From Acidimicrobiia bacterium (GTDB lineage: Bacteria > Actinomycetota > Acidimicrobiia > UBA5794 > UBA11373): 10,117 nt of DNA. The notes below the pieces were generated by a model. It had not been told where the DNA came from. It made no database searches and saw nothing but the letters and a program-made list of their open reading frames with translations. The position numbers and the translations under genes are program-made. The first letter of the stretch is position 1, and the number at the start of each line of letters is the position of its first letter. This document shows positions 5,800-10,117 of the stretch, piece after piece. The stretch lies in the NCBI GenBank assembly GCA_025456165.1, contig JALOLI010000020.1:1-10117 (forward strand). The letters run 5' to 3'.

Positions 5800-5881
5800 G
5801 GCCAAGGCGAAGCGCCGCAAGCGGGATTCCCGCAGGAGCAAGGCCAACCACGGGCGTCGTCCCAACGCCGGTCGCGGTTAG
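5798..5881 (+). CDS. 50S ribosomal protein bL37
   Basis: A 27-aa, extremely basic peptide: MAKAKRRKRD at 1-10, then SRR, then SKANHGRRPNA (14-24) and GRG. The KRD/SKANHGxRPNA pattern matches, from memory, the tiny bL37 protein found in the Mycobacterium smegmatis 50S structure (24 aa), a component of the actinobacterial large subunit near 23S rRNA. It is three residues longer than that protein. The gene is easily missed because of its size. It starts at ATG 5798, which overlaps the ATG of the minus-strand DUF192 gene (shared CATG), and has an extended -10 motif 10 nt upstream. A strong hairpin at 5959-5990 lies about 77 nt after its stop. I know no standard gene symbol that I would trust here. 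Confidence 0.8.
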   Translation: MAKAKRRKRDSRRSKANHGRRPNAGRG

Positions 5882-5958
5882 CCGACCGGTCCGACGCGCC
5901 CTCCCGGCCTCCCCACCCTCACCGTAGGGGGTTTCGACGCGCCCGGGAAGCCCCTCGC

Positions 5959-5990
5959 GCCTGGGGGGCCGCCGTGGCGGCCCCCCAGGC
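5959..5990. terminator. Strong GC-rich hairpin between convergent bL37 and membrane-protein genes
   Basis: Two perfect 15-nt arms (GCCTGGGGGGCCGCC and its complement) are separated by GT. It lies 17 nt past the stop of the minus-strand gene ending at 6008 and 77 nt past the bL37 stop, so it can serve both. There is no U-tract, as often seen in high-GC actinobacteria. The rest of 5882-6007 holds nothing else that I recognise. Confidence 0.75.
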
Positions 5991-6007
5991 ACCCCTCAGG
6001 TTCGGAC

Positions 6008-6493
6008 CTACGCCGGAGGCGGAGGCGGAGGCGGGGGCGGGAGTCCTTCCTGAGCCGGCGCCGCCGCGGGCTTCGGCTGCCGCTCCGGCAGCTTCAGCCC
6101 GGAATCCAGGAAGGCGCCCAGGGTCATGAGGCCGCCCACCAGGAGGCCGAGGATGGTCCCCAGGAACACGCTGTCGGTCTCGGTGATGAGCCGCACCAGG
6201 ATCAGCACGAAAGCCGCGGCCGAGAGGATCAAGACCAGGTACTCGGCCTTGAACTGCCAGGAATCGACCTTCCCTCGCCCCGAGGCCTTCAAGTAGACCA
6301 GGGCGGCCGCCGCGATCCCGCACAGGGACCCGAACCAGGCGTAGAAGCCCGATCCAAACCCATCGGCCTGAGCAATGGCGACGTCGACGAAGCCGCCTGC
6401 GCGGTACCAGGGGATGAAGAGGAGGTTGATGACGAGGAACAAGCCCCCGTAGAAGACCAGCTTCTGACCTGTGGTCAGTTTGGACCTGTCCAT
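6008..6493 (-). CDS. Four-helix membrane protein with polyproline C-terminus (copy A)
   Basis: I do not recognise a named family. The product is 161 aa. It begins MDRSKLTTGQK, followed by predicted helices at about 11-29 (ending in the conserved PWYR), 50-70, 84-103 and 109-129. After a hydrophilic stretch it ends in nine consecutive prolines and a final Ala. The even helix number predicts both termini in the cytoplasm. It is a clear paralog of the gene at 6608-7069: shared SKL-GQK, INL-PWYR, AWFGSL, LKAE and GAFL positions. The start at 6493 is chosen by this alignment; GGGAG about 6 nt before may be its ribosome site. Each copy has its own upstream AGAATGGC box and downstream hairpin, so they look separately transcribed. 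The terminal proline run should need EF-P. No function can be assigned. Confidence 0.85.
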   Translation of the reverse strand: MDRSKLTTGQKLVFYGGLFLVINLLFIPWYRAGGFVDVAIAQADGFGSGFYAWFGSLCGIAAAALVYLKASGRGKVDSWQFKAEYLVLILSAAAFVLILVRLITETDSVFLGTILGLLVGGLMTLGAFLDSGLKLPERQPKPAAAPAQEGLPPPPPPPPPA

Positions 6494-6524
6494 GCCCGCT
6501 CCCGTCGCTCGTCGGATGGCCGGA

Positions 6525-6533
6525 GCCATTCTC
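6525..6533 (-). promoter_or_regulatory. Conserved promoter-like box of copy A
   Basis: Minus strand GAGAATGGC contains GAGAAT, resembling TATAAT at four of six positions, 31 nt of sequence before the ATG following the AGAATGGC core. The same core stands 32 nt before copy B's ATG, while the surrounding sequence differs. Confidence 0.4.
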
Positions 6534-6564
6534 GCAGCCCCCGCTGCCGGGCGCAGACGCGGCT

Positions 6565-6588
6565 CGGGGGCCGCAGGTGCGGCCCCCG
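6565..6588 (-). terminator. GC-rich hairpin terminator after copy B
   Basis: CGGGGGCCGCA (6565-6575) and its exact complement (6578-6588) form an 11-bp stem with a GG loop, starting 19 nt after the copy B stop. No U-tract follows. It separates copy B transcription from copy A. Confidence 0.7.
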
Positions 6589-6607
6589 AAGCAGTCGAGT
6601 GATTGGG

Positions 6608-7069
6608 CTACGCCGGCGGAGGCGGCGGCGGGGTGCCGCTGCCGCCCAGGGCCTTGAAGTCGGCAACGCCGAGGCCCTGTTCCTTCATGGCCAGGAAGGC
6701 GCCGAAGGCCAGGATTGCCGAGACGATCAGGCCGATCCAGATCCCGATGAACATGAAGTCCGAATCCACGATCAGCTTGAGAATGATCAGGATGAACGCC
6801 AGGGCCCCCAGGGCGAAGGCCAGGTGCTCCGCCTTGAGCGGCCCAGCGTCGATCTTCATGTTGGCGAAGACCTTGAGGGCGATGATGACTGCTGCGGCAA
6901 TGGCGAGCAGGGAACCGAACCAGGCCAGGAAGCCGGCATCGAAGGCATTGGCGCTCGCGCTGGCAATGCCGAAGTCGACCCGGTACCAGGGCAGGAACAG
7001 GTTGATGATGAGCAGGATCCCCGCTCCGAGGATGATCTTCTGCCCGTTCTTGAGTTTGCTGAGGTCCAT
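6608..7069 (-). CDS. Four-helix membrane protein with polyproline C-terminus (copy B)
   Basis: Paralog of the preceding gene, family not recognised. The product is 153 aa. It starts MDLSKLKNGQK, with predicted helices at about 11-28 (ending LPWYR), 47-68, 83-101 and 107-127. The tail is Gly-rich (LGVADFKALGGSG) and ends T, six prolines and Ala. The first loop (31-46) is small-residue rich and would face outside. The ATG at 7069 is picked because it aligns with copy A; GGTGAG sits just upstream. The open frame upstream to 7129 has no counterpart in copy A and is rejected. Helices and the LKAEHLAF segment are better conserved between copies than the tail, suggesting the membrane core is the functional unit and that the proline tail varies in length. 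Confidence 0.85.
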   Translation of the reverse strand: MDLSKLKNGQKIILGAGILLIINLFLPWYRVDFGIASASANAFDAGFLAWFGSLLAIAAAVIIALKVFANMKIDAGPLKAEHLAFALGALAFILIILKLIVDSDFMFIGIWIGLIVSAILAFGAFLAMKEQGLGVADFKALGGSGTPPPPPPA

Positions 7070-7101
7070 GCTCACCCCAATCCGTCGGCGACTGACTTGA
7101 G

Positions 7102-7110
7102 GCCATTCTG
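7102..7110 (-). promoter_or_regulatory. Conserved promoter-like box of copy B
   Basis: Minus strand CAGAATGGC; CAGAAT resembles a -10 hexamer and AGAATGGC is identical to the box in front of copy A, at nearly the same distance from the ATG. Confidence 0.4.
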
Positions 7111-7135
7111 GCAGGAAGCGGCGCGCCATGTGGAA

Positions 7136-7155
7136 CCGGCCCGCCGGAAGGCCGG
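7136..7155 (-). terminator. Possible weak terminator of the lipoprotein gene
   Basis: CCGGCC (7136-7141) and GGCCGG (7150-7155) form a 6-bp stem with an 8-nt loop, just after the stop at 7157. It is shorter than the other hairpins in the window and could be chance. Confidence 0.3.
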
Positions 7156-7156
7156 C

Positions 7157-8518
7157 TCAGTCCTCCGGGGGGAGTCGCAGCGCCTCGACCAGGGCCCGGC
7201 CCACCCCCGGGTCGCCGGCGACGACTACGAGAACCACATCTCCCACCCGCTGGACGAAGGCGTAGTCGGACCCTTCGAGAACGGCCGTCCCGGCCGCCTC
7301 GTCGGTCATGGGAGCGCTCACCGCCATGTTGGCCCGCAGCGAGTCGACCAGGGCGGCGGCCAGTTCGGCGGCGTCGCGCGGGGTGTCGCCCTCGAACAGG
7401 TAGGCAAAGGCGACATCGGTGCCGTTCCAGTGGAGGCGATAGGCGTCGCCGCCCCAGCCGCCGGCGGCGATGGCCGCCTCCCCGTCGCTCACCCCCTCGA
7501 GCAGGTAGAGCATCAGGTTCCATTCCCCGAACTCGCCCTCCTCGTAGGCCTCGTAGCCCTCCAATGCCGTGGCCGACAACTCCACCGGCCGGGCCGGCTC
7601 GAGGGTGGAGTAGGCGGTGGGGTGCATGATCTGCTCCACCGTGGTGGGGAGGTGGGTGTAGGCCTGGTCGACGGCGCCGGTGCCGCCCTCGGCCACGAGG
7701 CGCTCCACGAAGGCGAAGCCCTGCTCGTAGGGGAACGCCAGGTCTTCGCCGAACCAGTCGGGCAGCGAGTCGAGAACCGAGGTGTCGGCCCGCAGCGACT
7801 CGATGAGGGCCTCCACCTGCTGGTCGGCGGGGAGTTGCTGCAGGTAGACCATCTGGAAGTAGGTGGCGTCGCCCTCGGCCAGGGCCTGCAGGGCGGCGGC
7901 CTCGTGATAGCGCTTCGCTTCGACCAGTTCGTCCAGGACGGCGCTCATGCCGAAGTGCTGGTCGGTGAGGGCGTGGATCAGCTCGTGGACGACGATGGTG
8001 CGGCCCAGGGCGGTGAGGGTCTCCCCGCTCGCCACCACCAGTTCACCGGTGTCGCCGTCGTAGAAGCCGACGACCTGCTCGGCATAGAGGTCCGCTATGG
8101 CAGCGCCCAGGTCGACCTCGTTGGGCAGGATCCCCAGCAGGCGGGCGAAGGCCTGCTCCACGGCCACGTCCTCGGGCTGCAGCTCTTCTTCCAGGTCCGC
8201 CCGGATCCGCTCCGCCATCTCCTCCGGCGAGATCACGGTCACCTCCACCGCCTCCAGGAAGCGTCGGCCGCGCAGCGCCTCGGTGGCGGCGATCAGGGCC
8301 CGGATGTCCTCGCCCAGGTCGCCGGCGTCCCCGCCCGCCAGGCTGGTGGTGGTGGCCGCGCTGGTCGTGGTGGCCGCCGTGGTCGAGGTAGTCAAGGTGG
8401 TCGGGCCCGCCCCGGTCGTCGAGGTGGTCGTGGCCGGCGTCGTAGAGGGCCACTCCATGGCCTCGCCGCAACCGGCGGCGAGCAGGGCCAGGACCAGGAG
8501 GGCGGCGATGCGCTTCAC
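7157..8518 (-). CDS. Secreted lipoprotein with HExxH zinc-metallopeptidase motif
   Basis: This is a probable membrane-anchored extracellular protein of 453 aa. It has a lipoprotein signal, VKRIAALLVLALLAAGC, with the lipidated Cys17, then a Thr/Ser-rich linker at about 26-60. The body holds GFYDGDTGELVVASG (151-165), a zinc-protease motif VVHELIHALTDQHF (176-189; His178, Glu179, His182) and, 33 residues on, LAEGDATYFQ, whose Glu215 is a good candidate third ligand (gluzincin type). The HELxHALxDQ...EGDA pairing recurs in poorly characterised bacterial metallopeptidase families; I cannot name this one firmly. The start is a GTG at 8518, which gives a proper n-region (VKR); the open frame upstream lacks a signal peptide. 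It has no visible Shine-Dalgarno; TACCCT at 8557-8552 may be its -10. The substrate is unknown, and activity is inferred only from the motif. Confidence 0.88.
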   Translation of the reverse strand: MKRIAALLVLALLAAGCGEAMEWPSTTPATTTSTTGAGPTTLTTSTTAATTTSAATTTSLAGGDAGDLGEDIRALIAATEALRGRRFLEAVEVTVISPEEMAERIRADLEEELQPEDVAVEQAFARLLGILPNEVDLGAAIADLYAEQVVGFYDGDTGELVVASGETLTALGRTIVVHELIHALTDQHFGMSAVLDELVEAKRYHEAAALQALAEGDATYFQMVYLQQLPADQQVEALIESLRADTSVLDSLPDWFGEDLAFPYEQGFAFVERLVAEGGTGAVDQAYTHLPTTVEQIMHPTAYSTLEPARPVELSATALEGYEAYEEGEFGEWNLMLYLLEGVSDGEAAIAAGGWGGDAYRLHWNGTDVAFAYLFEGDTPRDAAELAAALVDSLRANMAVSAPMTDEAAGTAVLEGSDYAFVQRVGDVVLVVVAGDPGVGRALVEALRLPPED

Positions 8519-8551
8519 GGCGAGGGAGTCCGATCTTCGGGCGGCACAGCC

Positions 8552-8557
8552 AGGGTA
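8552..8557 (-). promoter_or_regulatory. Candidate -10 box of the lipoprotein gene
   Basis: TACCCT on the minus strand, 33 nt before the GTG, predicts a leader of about 27 nt. It is part of the palindrome GGGTACCC (8553-8560). No clear -35. Confidence 0.35.
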
Positions 8558-8570
8558 CCCGGCCTCGGGC

Positions 8571-9563
8571 TCAACGGGGTGTCTCGGCGGCACCGCGCCG
8601 CCAGGCTTCCCAGTAGGCCCCCAGGCGGGCCACGAACGCCTCAGGGGGCTCGGCGTAGACCAGCTCACCGAGGGGCCGGGCGAGGCCCCGCAGGCGGTCT
8701 TGCTCGTCGGCCACCAGGGCAAGCAAGAGACGCCGCTCCCCCTCCTCGGGCAGCAGCCCGGCATCGGCGGCTACCGCCTCGCCCAGCACGGCGCAGTCGT
8801 GCTCGTCGCCCAGCGTCTCGGCCAGGCGGTCGGTGGTAGCGGCGAGGCCGGCGAGGGTCTGCGGCCAGGCCGGTTCCAGTGCCTCGATCTGATACCGCAG
8901 GTACTTGGCCGACTTGCGCCAGCGGTGGAAGGCGGCCTCCGTGCCCAGCCGATAGGCGGCCCTCATACGGGACCGGCCCTGCCGGTACACCCGGCGCAAG
9001 CCGGGGGCAATGACGGCGAAGTCGTCGGGCACACCCCCGGGACCGGCGTGCTCCACAGGCCATCCAGCGAACCGCCGACGGCAGGTGCGCAGTGTGGTGA
9101 GCAGGTCCACGACCTCCTCCGCGGCAGCCGCAGCCGTGCTCGCCGCGAGGCCCCGCTCCGCGGCCAGGCGATCCCGCAGCGAGGCGAAGGCCCCCTCCGG
9201 CAGGGAGGCGCCGTTCCGTTCGATCAAGCGCTCCAGGGTCAGCAGCCGCACCGTGCGATCTCGCGAAGTGGCGATCCGGCGGGCCCCGTCGCGCAGCACC
9301 GCGTTCTCGTCGCGGAAAGCGGCCTCGCCGACCACATCGCGGGTCAGGCGGATCATCGCCCGGGTTCGCTTCATAGCCTTGCGGGCCGTGTGGATGCCCG
9401 CCTCCCGCCCTTCATCCGGGTGAGCCAGGGCGCGGCACGCCCGGTCCAGGCACTCGAGGCAGATGCGCTTGATACCGGGGCCCAGGGCCTCCTCGTGGAG
9501 CAGGGCCGGCCCGGCGGGACGGGCCGCAGAAGCGGGGGATGGGCCTTCCGGCGGGGTCGTCAC
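8571..9563 (-). CDS. CHAD-domain protein
   Basis: CHAD (conserved histidine alpha-helical domain) proteins are all-helical and rich in Lys/Arg/His; characterised members bind inorganic polyphosphate. The product is 330 aa, cytosolic, with no signal or helix long enough for a membrane. It shows the two-lobe pattern: GIHTARKAMKRTRAMIRL at 56-73 with His58, FHRWRKSAKYLRYQIEAL at 212-229 with His213, and LGDEHDCAVL at 251-260 with His255. The N-terminal 25 residues are Pro/Ala-rich and probably disordered. There is no CYTH (triphosphate tunnel) domain in the protein or beside it. The start is GTG 9563; an alternative downstream start is possible since the first residues are not conserved. TACCCT lies 9 nt before the GTG. 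The lipoprotein gene follows after 52 nt and could be co-transcribed. Confidence 0.9.
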   Translation of the reverse strand: MTTPPEGPSPASAARPAGPALLHEEALGPGIKRICLECLDRACRALAHPDEGREAGIHTARKAMKRTRAMIRLTRDVVGEAAFRDENAVLRDGARRIATSRDRTVRLLTLERLIERNGASLPEGAFASLRDRLAAERGLAASTAAAAAEEVVDLLTTLRTCRRRFAGWPVEHAGPGGVPDDFAVIAPGLRRVYRQGRSRMRAAYRLGTEAAFHRWRKSAKYLRYQIEALEPAWPQTLAGLAATTDRLAETLGDEHDCAVLGEAVAADAGLLPEEGERRLLLALVADEQDRLRGLARPLGELVYAEPPEAFVARLGAYWEAWRRGAAETPR

Positions 9564-9572
9564 GGCAGGGCC

Positions 9573-9578
9573 AGGGTA
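9573..9578 (-). promoter_or_regulatory. Candidate -10 box of the CHAD gene
   Basis: TACCCT ends 9 nt before the GTG, predicting a leader of about 3 nt. No Shine-Dalgarno is present before the GTG. No -35 seen. Confidence 0.4.
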
Positions 9579-9602
9579 GCCCGGCCCGCCGCCCGGCTAC
9601 CC
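9574..9602. repeat. Inverted repeat overlapping the CHAD promoter
   Basis: GGGTAGCC (9574-9581) and GGCTACCC (9595-9602) are perfect 8-bp arms with a 13-bp centre. One arm covers the candidate -10 box. It could be an operator or a second stem after the hairpin of the upstream gene. Confidence 0.4.
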
Positions 9603-9620
9603 GGGGTCGGCCGGGCGCGC

Positions 9621-9646
9621 CGGGGGCGCCCCGGAGGGCGCCCCCG
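9621..9646 (-). terminator. GC-rich hairpin terminator of the Cys-repeat protein gene
   Basis: CGGGGGCGCCC (9621-9631) and its exact complement (9636-9646) form an 11-bp stem with a CGGA loop, starting 21 nt after the stop at 9668. No U-tract follows. Confidence 0.7.
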
Positions 9647-9667
9647 AATCGAACCTCAGCAGAGGGG

Positions 9668-10117
9668 CTAGCCGCCCATGCAGGAGGTAATGGCCTGGGT
9701 GAAGGCCGGGTCGTCGAGGCCGGGCGTCTCGCCGGCCAGGGTGGCCTGCAGCAGGCCGGAGAAGAAGTCGTCGCCCAGGGCGTCGACGATGCAGTCGACC
9801 GTCGCTTCCGGCATGCCGGCGGCGATCAACTGCTCCCGCATCAGGGCGGTCATATCGATGCAGGAGTCGATCGCTCCCATGAAGCCGGTGAGGTCGGGCT
9901 CCTCGCCGGCCAGCTCGGAGATGATCATCTCCTTCTGCATCCCGTCGTCGATCTTGCCGGCGATGCAGGAGGCATCCTCTTCGCTGACCACGCCGCCGGA
10001 GCTGGCCGCGATGCCGGTCGCCGCCGTGTCGGCGACGTTCACGCAGCCGACGAGGACGTCGGCGAAGCTCCCCCGCTCGTCGGCGCTCATGTCGGCGCCG
10101 ACGGTGCTGAGGTCGTT
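9668..10117 (-). CDS. Cys-patterned tandem-repeat protein, C-terminal part (cut by window edge)
   Basis: I do not recognise a named family. The frame stays open to the right edge, so an N-terminal portion, perhaps with a signal peptide, is missing; ATG at 10090 may be internal. Counting from that Met, five Cys lie at 16, 42, 77, 100 and 137. Residues 16-77 and 77-137 form two diverged repeats of about 60 aa sharing C(V/I), a central CI(A/V) Cys, LAGExP(D/G)L, then F, AI and SC. A protein this acidic, with nearly no Lys or Arg and regularly spaced Cys, suggests an exported, disulfide-stabilised helical repeat protein. That is inference; no catalytic motif is seen. It ends SCMGG and is followed by a strong hairpin. 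Confidence 0.75.
   Translation of the reverse strand, partial: NDLSTVGADMSADERGSFADVLVGCVNVADTAATGIAASSGGVVSEEDASCIAGKIDDGMQKEMIISELAGEEPDLTGFMGAIDSCIDMTALMREQLIAAGMPEATVDCIVDALGDDFFSGLLQATLAGETPGLDDPAFTQAITSCMGG

Noticed and set aside
5404..5865. DUF192 start at 5865
   Set aside because: The additional 22 residues are antisense to bL37 and do not match the family; the start at 5799 or further downstream is more likely.
5186..5992. Long antitoxin fusion extending up to 5992
   Set aside because: The extra 195 residues are Arg/Gly/Pro-rich, overlap DUF192 and bL37, and run through a hairpin; the RHH domain starts exactly at the ATG at 5407.
6011..6037. CCG/CCT triplet run as a microsatellite
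   Set aside because: It is in frame and encodes the nine terminal prolines of copy A, with a paralogous shorter run in copy B.
8341..8440. Low-complexity GGTGGT/GTCGAGG-like stretch resembling a DNA tandem repeat
   Set aside because: It is the coding sequence of the Thr-rich lipoprotein linker (ACC/ACG codons read on the minus strand), not a satellite or CRISPR repeat.
6599..8839. Very long plus-strand open frame (746 codons) opposite the membrane and lipoprotein genes
   Set aside because: It is antisense to three convincing minus-strand genes, has a low-complexity Gly/Arg/Gln/Val composition and no motif; long antisense frames are expected at this GC.
8097..9671. Plus-strand open frame of 524 codons opposite the CHAD gene
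   Set aside because: Mirror of the lipoprotein and CHAD genes; no recognisable domain and no start signal.
1..10117. Mobile element, CRISPR, integrase, tRNA attachment site or defence island
   Set aside because: No transposase, integrase, repeat-spacer pattern, tRNA-like fold or known defence gene apart from vapBC was seen; codon use looks even throughout.

Overview
The window is a GC-rich, densely packed bacterial chromosome segment, most likely from an actinomycetote. I favour the Acidimicrobiia or a neighbouring class, with moderate confidence. The reasons are very high GC, GTG starts, overlapping stop/start codons, many likely leaderless genes with TAnnnT -10 boxes, a lipoprotein with a long Thr-rich linker, and a gene for the tiny ribosomal protein bL37, which I know from actinobacteria. 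I see no mobile element, CRISPR array, tRNA or rRNA.

Left part (1-3489, all minus strand): metG, tatD, rsmA and ispE (cut by the left edge) form one tightly overlapping run (GTGA overlap, 8-nt overlap, 11-nt overlap) of translation, rRNA-modification and isoprenoid genes. A small AbrB-family regulator (3651-3911, plus) diverges from metG and converges with rsmI (3919-4758, minus). The order and orientation rsmI / abrB (opposed) / metG / tatD / rsmA / ispE is, as I recall it, that of the Bacillus subtilis abrB-metS region, so this is an old core neighbourhood rather than an island.

Middle (4773-5881): a VapBC-type toxin-antitoxin pair lies between rsmI and a DUF192-like gene, all on the minus strand and chained by an ATGA overlap (DUF192/vapB) and an ATAG overlap (vapB/vapC). 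The toxin has no ATG, GTG or TTG start upstream of its first catalytic Asp and appears to begin at an AUA with a good Shine-Dalgarno. A perfect palindrome and a leaderless promoter sit directly at the vapB start. Divergently, a 27-codon gene for bL37 starts on the same CATG as the DUF192 gene.

Right part (6008-10117, all minus): two tandem paralogous four-helix membrane proteins with polyproline C-termini, a lipoprotein with an HELIH zinc-protease motif and Thr-rich linker, a CHAD-domain protein (probably polyphosphate-binding), and the C-terminal part of a Cys-patterned tandem-repeat protein running off the right edge. Strong GC-rich hairpins without U-tracts follow three of these genes. This block is the least characterised part of the window. 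I found no clear novel defence or mobile system; the best leads are the AUA-start toxin, the shared-CATG pair and the polyproline paralogs.
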